The translations under genes and the position numbers were made by a program. This document shows positions 21,831 to 32,270 of a DNA stretch of 64,000 nucleotides, piece after piece. Where the stretch lies: positions 62,001 to 126,000 of the forward strand of contig JAFEMH010001353.1 of assembly GCA_022495995.1 (NCBI GenBank), given 5' to 3'. Positions within the stretch are counted from its first letter, which is position 1. Every line of letters begins with the position of its first letter. The stretch is from Adenophora triphylla var. japonica (Eukaryota > Streptophyta > Magnoliopsida > Asterales > Campanulaceae). The notes beneath the pieces are model-generated. The model saw only the letters and a program-made list of their open reading frames with translations, was not told the DNA's origin and did not search any database.

Positions 21831-24800
21831 TTATTTAGGGCCGGGCCCTTTTATTGAGAGAGAAGTACGAGAAGAATTCCGGTTTGTTAAAGGGGGGTCT
21901 AGAAAAACAACTACCACAGAAATGTCATCATGGAAATGTCTTCTCACCCCTCGATCAATCTTCTTCAGGTCAGAGTATCTCATTTCTCTTTTCTTGGCAG
22001 CAATTCGCAGGGCAGCTTTGACAAGTCTTCTCGCAATTCCCTGCAACATTAGGACCGTAAGATTCATTATTTTTTAGGCAGAATCCCTCCGTCCCATTAA
22101 GATGTTCCCATGTTGCATTTTTTGTTTGTCCCAAAAAGAAAGTCTCATTTCTAAATGTGTATGAAAAGTAAATTTCCAAAATTCAAGTGAAATGGTTGTG
22201 GATGATGAGCTAAGATTAGTGTTCTTTTGTGTGATTCTTATATTCATTAGGAGGTAGTAATGGAAAGAAAAATACATCACTAAATGGATAGACAAATTCA
22301 AATCGGAACATCTTTATGGGACGGAGAGAGTAAAACATTAAGAAAGAAATGTAGAAATAGGAGATTGGAGCTTACATTACGGGGGTAACTGTTGACAATG
22401 TCAACAGCTTCCTGATTGCCAAGATGCTCCCATAGACCGTCAGATGCAAATATGAGAAACAGATCTTTCGGGTTCAGTTTGTGTATAAATATTGATGGCT
22501 CTGGACTAAGGATTTGCTTTGAGAAAGGTTCAGATAGTCTAAACTTTGGCAATAGAGGTTCCCTGTTGAACTCCTGCCTCTTTAAGTAGGCATCACCTAT
22601 CGACCTTGAAACCTGCAAAGACAGAATGGTAAGAAACATCGAGATTGTTCTCAGAGTTGATCACATTTTTACTCCCTCCGTCCCAAAAATGAATATGCAA
22701 AGAATATTTCAAAGTTGCTCTTGATGTTGCATCATGTAGGGGCACTTTTCAATGACTGCTTAATACTTACATTTTATCTTCCTCTATGGAGCAACAACTA
22801 CTTTGCGTGACAGCGTTCCATGGGAAGCACTAATTGTGCATCACAGTTCTCAAACTCGTGATTATTATCCCCTCAACAATACAAAATCTCAGGAGATCAA
22901 AAACCTCAATTAAAATATTGCATCGGTATTTAACCATATTTGAACCCCGAATCATTGTGACAAATACACTTATAATTTGCTTGTATCCCGTCCTAATGAA
23001 ATATTCTTGAGGTGCTTAATTTTACTTTATTTTGGAGGGGAGGGGGTGAGTTATTGTCACCCACCAAGACCCTCTTATGGTTATTTATTACTGGTCACTC
23101 CAAATAATCTACAGTTTTACCTCTATTTATGTATAAAAAGGTCTTTTTCTCCTAAAGTGTGACAAATATCTCCTACTCTTCCTAGAGGTGTTTTTATTCC
23201 TTGTTTGATGCCTATGGATTTCTAGTTAACTTTACTACAATCAATATTTCATAGAAAAATGTACTAATTCCGACGCAAAATTAATGTCTAATTTCAAAAA
23301 AGAAAAAAAATTGTCGCAAAATGAATGTTTTCTAATACTTTGCCCCTAGATGATATTTTACCAGATTTTTTATATTCCATTATGTACTTGCAAACTAAAG
23401 TTTGAAGTTGATAGCAAGGATTTTTATGCATTTTACTACTAAACTTTCTCAAACGTAAACTTTTTCGGAATGTACCTTAGATGAAAAATAGACATTCATT
23501 TAGGAACGGAGGGAGTAATAAGTACTAAGAATCCATCAATTTGATACAAGAAATACACTTATGAAAATTTTACAGCTAATGAACCGTAGTATCATTGAGT
23601 TGGGTAGAGTTACAAAAATGTTTGATCATACCTAAGAGTTATATTGGGTGTCAACGGTGAAGTTGAAAGGTAGGCAAGAGTAAATGATATATTAATATTT
23701 TCTTTTTATTATTTTCTATCATCTTTGCTCTTATATCACTTAGTACTGCAATAGAAAAGACAATTTCCCCTTTTGCCCACTATTACTGTCATCAAATGTT
23801 ATTGTGTTTGCTTGTTTGAAATTAGTGACCTAGTTTGCATTCTAGTATTGGAGTACATACCAATGGTTTCGAGCGAAAATTTAGAAAATTAGTAGGTTTT
23901 TCAACCTTTTCTTAATTTGTGTTTTTAGTCAAACACACAAACACAACAGTGGATTTGAAATAGAAGGAAGACGCCTCTGACCAACCATTTAGTTCCATAT
24001 GAAACGGAAAGGGGGCAAATAAAGATTTGAAGTACTCCCTCTGTCCCAAAATGAATGTCCAAAATATTCTTAAATTTGCTCTTGATCAAAGCAAATTTGA
24101 AAAGTTTTTGGACATTCATTTTGGGACAGAGGGAGTATAAATTTAAGAAATTTACCTGTATGATACCCTTGACACGCCAAACATTATGTTTTAAAACCAC
24201 AATCTTTGAATCATCAGGGTGCAAGGAACGAAGCTCGTCTCTAATGGATTCAATACTAGCATTGTGCTCGGTTGATAATTGAATAGCTGAGACTCCTCTG
24301 ATTCCCCTCTCGGCTCTCCCTAACACAACACGGGAGTCTCCCGCATTTGCGACATATAAGAGTCCATTGCATATTACCCCTGTCAAACAACAAGTCCCCA
24401 CAGACGCAATTTGTGGACTCGTATTCCACTGCTCCCTCACAAGAGAGAGAAATTCGTCTTCGGTAGCTAAAAAAGCCTTCTTAATAACATTTGCAGACAT
24501 TTCTTGATGTTCCGTTGCGAATTCTGAACAAGGGAAGTATAACTTTGAATGAATACCATAATATCTTTTTTTAATTAATGAATGCCTTAAGCTATTATAA
24601 GATTGAAAGTGTCTTTGGTGGGGATTGAACCCATGACCTTTCATATAGAAAGGAATATCGGATGCCGCTTGAGCTATAACTCTTAGGCGAATAACATCAT
24701 GAGTATCGATTTCTTGGTGCCTATTCTAGATATTACTCCCTCTGTCTTAAAATGAATGTCTATTTTCCTAAAAAATTTGTCCCAAAATGAATGTTCGTTT

Positions 24801-25623
24801 TTAAGAGAAGTTACTAAATAATCCATCACCAAACAACAAATTCTAATTCACACTTACACTTATTGTGCAATATGGTGAGATCAGTAAGGGTGTTTATATA
24901 CTTGTGCTATTGAAAAGGCTTAAATCTCAACTTTTTAAAATGTCCGTCAAAGTTAAAATTGGACATTTATTTCGGGACGGAGGGAGTACTAGCTACTCTA
25001 CATTTGATGAATGAAACAGATTAAGCTACATTTGAAAATTTGTCAAAACTTGGATTTGGAATGAATTCCATAAGTTCATCTTTCCCCTAATACATGATGG
25101 AATTAAAATCGTTCTTCCAATCCTAATCCAAGGCTAGGAATCGATCTTTTATACAAAAACCCTAATTTGGCAGTCAATATATATCAGTAAACAATACGAT
25201 CACTATTGGAATTGAATTGAAGAATTAACAATTCAAATGAAATGAGAACGTACTCTGTAGATTGACAAACAGATTGTCATTAACGAACCGTGATGTCTCC
25301 GGTCCACCATGTCCGTCATAGACCCCGATGAACGTCCCACAAGGCCCCGATTTGAGAAAACTTAACGGTCCTGATTCAACTTGGCTTTGATCTTCCAATA
25401 AATTATTGGCTTGAATGACTGCCATTGAAAATTCTCCATTTACATGACTCGCCAAATCCTTGTACCACATCAAACCATCTGTCCTCCCGGAACCACCATC
25501 TCCACCCCGGCGATTTCCGTAGCCATCATCACCCTCCACAGAAGGTTTCCAACAAGGTTTTACCATATTCTTGTAATTATTACCAGACAGCATACTTGCA
25601 TATATATCATCCAAAATACTCAT
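21831..25623 (-). CDS. Clade D protein phosphatase 2C (PP2C-D/APD type), 4 exons, complete
   Basis: Exons on the minus strand: 25623-25254, 24523-24156, 22612-22376, 22040-21831 (stop). They total 1185 nt, encoding 394 residues with all joints in frame. PP2C motifs in order: 'FGVYDGHGG'-type metal site ([15 protein letters not shown]), '[12 protein letters not shown]', '[11 protein letters not shown]', '[17 protein letters not shown]', and '[15 protein letters not shown]' near the C-terminus. The metal-binding aspartates are present. 'EFNREPLL', '[18 protein letters not shown]' and '[16 protein letters not shown]' are characteristic of plant clade D, whose members dephosphorylate plasma-membrane H+-ATPase and are inhibited by SAUR proteins. 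The start is set at the ATG at 25623; a second ATG 33 bases downstream would also fit the family. Which clade D member it is cannot be said from the sequence alone. Confidence 0.92.
22084..22330. mobile_element. MITE in PP2C intron 3 (247 bp)
   Basis: Ends are inverted copies: CCCTCCGTCCCATTAAGATG on the left and catctttatgggacggagag on the right, with TA after the right end. The inner sequence differs from the 99-bp family. The element lies 43 bp from the exon 4 acceptor (exon starts at 22040) and 46 bp from the exon 3 donor, so it makes up most of the intron. Confidence 0.8.
22672..23515. repeat. Stowaway termini bounding about 840 bp in PP2C intron 2
   Basis: A left end CTCCCTCCGTCCCAAAAATG at 22672 and a right end GGAACGGAGGGAG at 23515 (followed by TA) face each other. 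The material between is too long for the family and includes another degenerate arm near 23263-23330. Either one MITE was split by a later insertion or two truncated MITEs lie side by side. Confidence 0.5.
24035..24135. mobile_element. Palindromic Stowaway MITE beside a PP2C splice donor
   Basis: 101 bp, CTCCCTCTGTCCCAAAATGA to TTTTGGGACAGAGGGAG, TA on both sides, near-perfect hairpin arms. It is the same family as 18645-18743. It begins only 20 bp inside the intron from the donor of PP2C exon 2 (exon ends at 24156). Confidence 0.9.
24545..24690 (-). mobile_element. tRNA-derived SINE-like sequence in PP2C intron 1
   Basis: On the minus strand there is an RNA polymerase III A box (TAGCTCAAGCGG, 24676-24665) and a B box (GGGTTCAATCCC, 24632-24621) with tRNA-like spacing. 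The sequence then continues about 75 bp toward an A-rich stretch. No tRNA cloverleaf can be completed, so a tRNA-derived SINE head is the better reading. The limits are approximate and no target-site duplication was found. Confidence 0.6.
24736..24986. mobile_element. Stowaway-type MITE, 251 bp, in PP2C intron 1
   Basis: Left end CTCCCTCTGTCTTAAAATGA, right end TTTCGGGACGGAGGGAG, flanked by TA. A second partial left arm ('gtcccaaaatgaatgttcg') follows the first by about 40 bp, like the copy at 20971. Confidence 0.8.
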
Positions 25624-26586
25624 CAATTTTTATTCCAAAATTCACTATATTAAAAAAAAACCAATTTCAACAATTCAAGAATTCAAATTACATTTACACA
25701 AATCATCCAAAAGAGCCAGCAAACAATATATTCATCAAATTGAGATCAAGAATGAGGCCCAAGTACAGCCTCAACTCCAGTTTTTGCTTATGCTCAAATC
25801 CCACAACCCCAATTCCTGAAACTATATAATACCCACAAACAATACAAGACCTACACACCATTAATATGAACAAAACTCCAAGATATTAAACAGGACCAAA
25901 AAGGGTATGGGCAAAAGATTAAAACCCTCAATTGTCTCCTCAGAAAGACAAGAAATTCAACAGTTATTATGTGAGTTCAGAGAACATGGATACCTTGAAC
26001 CTGGGCTTATCAATGTGTGTGGACCTTCCATGACCATGGGGTGTCACAATTCAAGAAAACAAGCTTAGGTGTAAATAACCCATATAGATTTGATGGTGAC
26101 AGAGTTTGTTCATGGATCAATTGGATGGATAAGAGAAGGGTTTTGGAATTTTTGGGGGGCAAGATGAAATCTTTTTGGATTGTTGTCAGATTGAGATCTT
26201 AGATGATGGGGGTGAGGGGGGTGATGACCAAAATTGAGGAGGGTTTCTTTTCCTTTTCTTTCTCCTTCTTCCTATTTCTTTTTCTATATTTTTTTTTTAG
26301 TATTTATTGCTATTGCTTCTTGCTCCTCCTATTTTCTCTCTCATCTTTCTTAATTTCTTCTCACTCATCCTTGAGAATATTACTTTTCTTACCTTTTGTG
26401 TTTTTTTTTTTTTTTTTGCTCATAAAAAGGTTTCTTTGTTGTAGTCTTGTAGGGCTTGTGATGTACTTGGTTCAGATTTTGAGTTTTAATTTGACAATTG
26501 TGAATGGTAAACCACAATTTTAGGCTTTTTTTGCTACTTATTTTTGACTGAATTCAGTGGTATTTTTTCGATTACACAATCAAATA
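25624..26586 (-). other. PP2C 5' untranslated and promoter region
   Basis: Upstream of the PP2C start. It contains a long T/C-rich stretch on the plus strand (26240-26430), purine-rich on the gene's own strand, which is low-complexity rather than coding. I saw no second gene. Confidence 0.45.
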
Positions 26587-26818
26587 CTCTCCGTTTCGGA
26601 GAAATACGCACAAAATGGGATGACACAAGAATTAAGGTAAAAGGGGAAAAAGTGATGTGTTGTAAGTGTAGATGGTTGGGTAGGAGAGAGAAAATTGAGT
26701 AACTGGATAATTGTTGTGAGTAGAGACAAGTGAGTCCCATTTCTATTTTGGGACTTTACAAATTATTGTGGAACGTCCAAAATGTATGTTTTTACATATT
26801 ATTGTGGAAGGGAGGGAG
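26587..26818. mobile_element. MITE of the CTCTCCGT/GGGAGGGAG type, 232 bp
   Basis: Left end CTCTCCGTTTCGGAGAAATA, right end ATTGTGGAAGGGAGGGAG, with TA on both sides. An inner repeat of the right arm ('attattgtggaacg' at about 26763-26776 and 'attattgtggaagg' near the end) echoes the doubled terminus seen in other MITEs here. Confidence 0.65.
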
Positions 26819-27185
26819 TATATTGCATCACTCCTTGTTCAAATTGGGTAATGACTAACATTCTTTCAAAGTTAATCTTAATCATCATTAATGTTATATT
26901 TTCATTCTTAATGTGGAATCAACGGTAATCTTGTCTTTCCATTTATTTGATACCTAAAATAAATGTTTCACTTGACCTGACCTGTCAAATATATTAAATT
27001 AAAGATGATATTTTGCTCATTTTTACCTTGTTGTACTATTGTACTGTAATAATTCTTTTTAATTTGATATTTATATTGGGATAAAAATTAATTTTTATTT
27101 ACTCTCTCTCATAATAAAAAATAATAAAAAATATAATTAACATGTCAGTATATTTAAGCATTGTAATTTACATTGGTTGTCTAAT
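26819..27185. other. AT-rich DNA left of Gypsy-1
   Basis: No gene or recognisable element. It is the left flank of the Gypsy-1 insertion, and the last bases before the LTR are the AGTAC duplication. Confidence 0.5.
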
Positions 27186-27190
27186 AGTAC

Positions 27191-27827
27191 TGATGCTGCA
27201 GGAAATGTGCTTATCAGTCTTCCTCCACGTGGCAGGACTGATCACCTGGCTCCTTGACCTGAAAACAGAACCCACGACTAGCCGGATGTGTCTCCGGCGA
27301 AGACGCTCGGGCGTGAGAGTAAGATTACCGTTGTTTATAGCTCAAAATGTATTGAATAATGAATTCTGATAACAAAATGGCAGTTACCTTTCACCGTTTG
27401 GTAGTGATGAAGTATTTATAGGCAAGAGTGATGTATTTTTGGGGAGGCAGCATGTCCTCCGAGATTATAGCGGCGGTTACTTGGTCATGGGCACGTGTCT
27501 ATAACGGTCCCTAATTTGTAGGGATGTAGTTGTGAGCATTAATTGTCCAAATAAGCCGGTAAGTGTCAGGTCGTCACTTGTTGATTTAGGTCGAGGTCGC
27601 CACTCGTGGAATGGTCGACCTGACTGTCGGGTAGAGCATGGTTCATGAGGTCGGACTAAGTTAGGTCGGGACCTGTAAGTCGGACCATGGGCTTAGTCCG
27701 ACTGATGTGTGAGATGGGCCTTGGGCCTTGTTCTGATTGGATTAGTTTCATTGAGAATGTGGGTGCCAACGCTATCTGTGATTGGGCTTTACTCGTTTGG
27801 CCCAATTCGACACTTTTGGTATGTTCA
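27191..27827 (-). repeat. Gypsy-1 3' LTR
   Basis: 637 bp. Plus-strand ends TGATGCTGCAGG and GTATGTTCA. On the element's strand a TATAAATA box lies at 27420-27413. It matches 38442-39075 over its length with scattered substitutions and small gaps, mostly within the first 80 bp. Confidence 0.93.
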
Positions 27828-27842
27828 GTGGCCCCCAACTTT
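27828..27842 (-). other. Gypsy-1 polypurine tract
   Basis: On the minus strand AAAGTTGGGGGCCAC immediately precedes the 3' LTR start TGAACATACC. Gypsy-2 has GAGTTAGGGGCCAC at the same place. Confidence 0.85.
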
Positions 27843-28110
27843 CGAGTTGACTTCGTCGACTTGGAAGTTAAGAAGATTTCTTTGCCAAAAATTGCTTTAC
27901 TCGAAGCTCGATACTAGTCTTTGAAGTAGGTCGACCATGATGACGTGGCAACATCCTGATCGTTGGTGACGGACGGTTGGAGATGAAGGAGCGCCGGTTT
28001 TAGTAATGATTGCAGCCCTGACGTTTGGAACTCCTTCTCGAAAACCGTCTCAATCTTTAATTTTGGGAAATTAATTTTGATTTTCTTTTCCCCTTCCAAA
28101 TTTAGGAAAA

Positions 28111-28118
28111 TATAAATA
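28111..28118 (+). promoter_or_regulatory. TATA box of the Gypsy-1 antisense gene
   Basis: TATAAATA on the plus strand, about 283 bp inside the element from the 3' LTR edge and about 200 bp before the antisense gene's ATG. The orientation is opposite to the LTR promoter. Gypsy-2 has TATAAAA at the matching place. Being in non-coding DNA between the purine tract and the ATG, it fits a dedicated internal promoter. Confidence 0.65.
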
Positions 28119-28312
28119 GAGAAATCCTTCTTTGTTTAGAACTTTTACTGCTCTAGAACTTCTTCTTCTCCGGCGACAATCAAGGGATCCCAGCAAGATT
28201 TAAATTCAGCTCTCTGCTCCAGCAACGAAACCACGTTCTGCAATTAATTAAGGTATTTCTTTCATACCTTTGCTTTAGGGTTTTAATTTATGTACTGTTC
28301 TCCTTTTCCGCC

Positions 28313-31300
28313 ATGGCTAGGACCTTTAGTTGCGAACCAGGAGCGTGGTATGGTTATTGCACTGTTAATCGTAGGGCATGTAAGAATGTGAACGGTGAGT
28401 GGAGAGTGATGTCCCTGGATGAGTGCGCTTCCATTTTGACTGGTTGGGGATTGAATTACACTGAGATAGGGCAGCCCATTGTAGGAGAAATTGAAAATGT
28501 GGTGATTGACGACTCAAATGTTGTCACTTTTCATCTGTTCCATGAACTGCTTGACCATATCACCCTGTTTTACGTTAGGGACGTCCATAAGCCCTCCTTC
28601 CTTAGAAATAGGATAGGTTTCCCAGGGGAGTCTAGGTCGTCCTTAGGTAGGTCAACTGAACATGATCATAGGACTGACTCCCCTGCTTCCTCTTTTGCTT
28701 GTACAGATATGACGACTCAAGAAGGGAACACTGCCTCAACGTCTTACGGTCCTCGAATTGTCAACGCATTTGGGCCCAATGTGGTGTCGTGCAAGAATGA
28801 GAGGGGCTATGTTCCCCAGGGCCATCGCGTGGCAACCGAATTTGCCCTCTAGGTATAGTATGATCAAGGATTTCTGCGAAGTCGACCCGTTGGATTACCA
28901 AGTAACCATATATACCCAGAAGGAGTTCATGAAAAAGTACAGGTCGACCTTCACCAAGGATGCTACCAAAGTTGCTTTCTTTTATGGTCAGTTGTTCTTG
29001 GCCTCAGTTGCCTCTTGACCCTTTTATCAATGAATTTCTGGAATGTGCAAATGCCCTTCCCCTTCAACTTGGAGCTAATACTTGTAGGGTCCTCGTGTGT
29101 TTTGCCGTGGTGTGTAGATTTTTAGGATACGAGCCCCGTATGAGAGTGTTCAAAGAGTATTTCAAAGCATAAAGTATAGTGGAGAGGACTTGAGCATCGG
29201 TACCCCCTCTAAACCTAAATCTCCCAAGCTCTTCACCAACCTCCCAAGTAAGCATAGTGGCTGGAACTCGTATGTTGTAGTGGTAGAGAGTATATTAGGA
29301 TGGGAGTTCCCCTTGCCCAATGATGAAACAGAAACCATAGATGAGGGGAGCTATTGGGAGCCGACCTGGCATCTTAACTTGTATAGGGCTTTGTGTCGCT
29401 TAGTCAAGAGAAGACCCATTAGCCGGGAGAGCCCGATCACCACCAAATATAACTTCGTCCAGCCGGGATGATGCACGGAGATGGGGTGGTAGAGCCCCTT
29501 GTCCCTGTGTTGAGAGGACAAATATATCCCGACCGGGTTACTCATTCTCTCGGGGAGGTTTGGGAATTCGTGCCGCCGCAAGAAGACAAAGAAATTACCG
29601 CAAGGATAACGGGGAGCATGCCGGTGGTAAGATCTTGTTCTGCAGTCTTTACTCGTCTATTGTTATCTTGTATTTGTATGCAACTCTTAGGTCGTCCGTT
29701 GCTTGCTCGTATGTAGAACTTAGTTAGCTCGTACATAGAACTATTACGAATTGCAACTTTATTAAATTACTTGCTCGTATGTAGAACTTAGTTAGCTCGT
29801 ACATAGAAGCGCCTTGAGTTGTATCAATTATCTCGTCAATGGTTTACTCGTAAAAGCTGTTTTGAATTGCCGAGCTAACACTTGATTTCTTCTATATCGT
29901 GTAGTTTTAACTCCCGAGCAAGAAGCAAATATGGTGCGTATTGTTGGGGTTTCTGATAAGAAAAAAGCGAGGAAGGACCATGGGAAGGCCAATGCTCGTG
30001 CTCATAGGCAAAGAGAGGCCGCTTTGAGGACCAGCCTGCTGTCGAAGGAGAACATCGGGCGGTGCCAATGGAAGGGGTAGAAGAGGAAGACCCTTTGCAA
30101 GTGGTACCCGGTCTGTGTGTGCTGCGATGGAGGTGAAGCATCTTCCAAGTCGACTAGAGTAAGTCCGAGCTCCGACCCAATTCAAGATGTTAACATGGAG
30201 ACTTACGGAGCCGAGGTAGCGGGATCTAGCCTGTGAAGGTGGTAGAGATTGATGATGACGATCTTTGCTTAGGAGGTCGATGACCAAGCTCTGAATACCA
30301 GGAAAAGGCTGAGGTCTGGAAAGGGCAAGGCCGTTTCTTCTAATCAAACACCTCCACCTCCTCCCTCTTCCTCTCATCTTGATCAAGAATCGTGGTAGAG
30401 ATGATGCAAAGGTTGAGCGACGTCCCTTCTCTCGAGGGAGTTAACTGCCTGAGCCGCTCTTATCCCACTATGAACTTGGGTCAAGTCATTGTGAGGAGAT
30501 CGTTGGATGTGAGCCTGTTAGCTCAATTTGCTGAAAAGGGGATGACGCCTGAGGAGTTCTCGGCTCGAGCTGGACTTGCTCATTGCGAGGTAACTCTTTA
30601 CTTTCATTTTCATTTTAGTCGTTTATTCTTTTACTCGACCAACTGAAGTCTCGAGCTAACACTTCTTTGCTCTCTTTGGAATGCAGAATCTGACCATGAT
30701 CGAGCAGGCCAAAAGCTCTTGGAGGGCCTCAATTGAAAGGGAGAGACAAGCCCTTCAGGACTATTCCAAAAAGGCTAAAGAGCTTGCGGATCTGAAGGAG
30801 GCTGTCTGATGACTTGGACAACTCTTATGAAGCCAATGAGGCGGTGAAGACCAAAGCTCTAGCCGACCTTGAAGCATCTGAGTCCAAGCTTAAAGAGGTT
30901 AAGGCGGAGAAAGAAGCTGAGAGGAAGGAGCTGGTGAAGACCCAAACGGAGTTGGCCACAGTTTCCCAACTCTTGAAGGACAAGGACGATCTCATGGTCA
31001 AACTGCAAGAAGATCGTCGGCTTGAACGTGGGAAATGGCAAGAAGATCTCAATTTCTTTGAGAAAGGCTGCTCGACATTCTTTGCTAAGAACGCCACTTT
31101 GAAATCGCCGTTGAAAAATTCAAAGCGGGGGATGAGTACTACGATGCCATAGTGTCTAAGGCCCGGGATTTTCTCGAGGTTGGGAAGAGGCATATGGCTC
31201 GTCGAGCAAGTGGATCCAACGGCGACGGTTACCATCGAGCGGTTAGCTCGTTGGTTTTCTGAATCCCAGTATGATATGACTGCTAGAGGTGGCCACTCGC

Positions 31301-31562
31301 TCGTTCCCTATCTCGAAAATGATCTGGCCTTCATCGCTCAAGAAGATGAAGAAGACCCTGTGAGAAGTGGGAAGCTCCCCCTGTAATTGCTAGAAATTTC
31401 GATGTGGTCTTGGCGGAGCTTGACGATGCTGAAGCCATGGAGACAGTAGATGAGCAAATCTATTCGGAGTCGGGTAAACCCTTGAGCCCTCAGCAACAAG
31501 ATCCTATGATTGAAGATCAAGTTACCACCGACGATCAGACCAATGCCGACCTGGCCTCTTAA
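28313..31562 (+). pseudogene. Antisense gene of Gypsy-1 (Transposase_28-like N-terminal region, coiled-coil C-terminal region)
   Basis: Starts at an ATG in good context (gccATGGCT) and ends at TAA 31560-31562. The first part ('NGEWRVMSLDECASIL', then 'LPLDPFINEFLECANALPL' and 'VCRFLGYEPRMRVFKEYF') matches the antisense gene of Gypsy-2 and resembles the 'putative gypsy type transposon' domain (Pfam Transposase_28). A low-complexity middle is followed by a Lys/Glu-rich coiled coil (about 30690-31150: 'ALADLEASESKLKEVKAEKE'). A phase-0 intron is visible at 30590-30686; another probably ends just before 29904. Frameshifts near 28850, 29020, 29170 and 31130 break it. The function is unknown. It could be a structural or accessory protein of the element, and I know no enzymatic motif in it. 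Confidence 0.72.
29700..29810. repeat. Short direct repeat in the antisense gene's intron
   Basis: The phrase 'gctcgtatgtagaacttag' followed by 'ttagctcgtacatagaa' occurs twice, at about 29703-29740 and 29771-29808. It lies in the probable intron between about 29630 and 29903. Confidence 0.7.
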
Positions 31563-32270
31563 ATTATTTCAAGCGGCATTGTAATGAACAAGTTCCAGAA
31601 CAATTTTTGCCTTGTTTGATCTAACATTATTCGAATGCCTTGGCCCAGTTTTTTGGGAGGCAAAATATTTTTGTAAATTAATTTTGTTTAAGTCTTAGCC
31701 CGTTTTGGGAGACTTATTTCTATCGTAGCTGACTTTTGTTTCCAGAATGTTGTATGCTTTTCATTCCATATTGTATGTCGAGCTAGATGTAGATAATATA
31801 AATGAGTTAATTTGAGCCTAGAGGCGACTTGATCTTGTTGGTGTAGTCGACCTCAGACTTGATTAACTTTTTTGTGAACGAGATTGACCATAAGTCGAAC
31901 CTGTTCACCCTTTGAACTGATTAAGAATCGAGTTAGTTGGAACGAAGTCGACTAAGAGTCGGACTTGGTAAATGAACAAAGCTGATTTAGAATCGAGCTA
32001 AGATGAACTGACTAGGAGTCGAGTTAAGATGAGCTGACTAAGAATCGAGCTCATTAGAACAAAGTCGACTAAGAGTCGGACTTGTTAAGTAATCAAAGCT
32101 GATTAAGAATCGAGCTTTGTTGGAACGAAAGGCGACTAAGAGTCGAGCTTGTTGATATTAATGTAACACTATGTTTGATCGAATAAACTGCTCTTTTCAT
32201 TGAAGTGGGAATCATGCTTTACATCAATTCGAAACTAGCTTTAACATAAACTTGAACTTTGAAATTGAAC
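31563..32270. repeat. Spacer between the converging antisense gene and pol, with a minisatellite
   Basis: From about 31820 to 32150 the words 'gactaagagtcg', 'gattaagaatcgagc' and 'ggaacgaagtcgac' recur in shuffled order, about 9-10 times, with unit lengths near 35-60 bp. The rest is AT-rich and non-coding. This is where transcripts from both strands would end. Confidence 0.75.

Noticed and set aside
22672..23515. A single 840-bp autonomous mariner-type element
   Set aside because: There is no transposase frame between the termini and the inner arms suggest fragments of more than one MITE.
24600..24690. A functional tRNA gene
   Set aside because: A and B boxes are present but no acceptor stem or anticodon arm can be paired, and the body continues past a tRNA length.
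26203..26523. Hydrophobic 106-codon frame that could look like a membrane peptide
   Set aside because: It is a direct translation of a T/C-rich low-complexity stretch upstream of PP2C.
28313..31562. A free-standing host gene on the plus strand
   Set aside because: It lies between a Gypsy LTR/purine tract and the pol region, and a homologue sits in the same place in Gypsy-2. It is therefore part of the retrotransposon.
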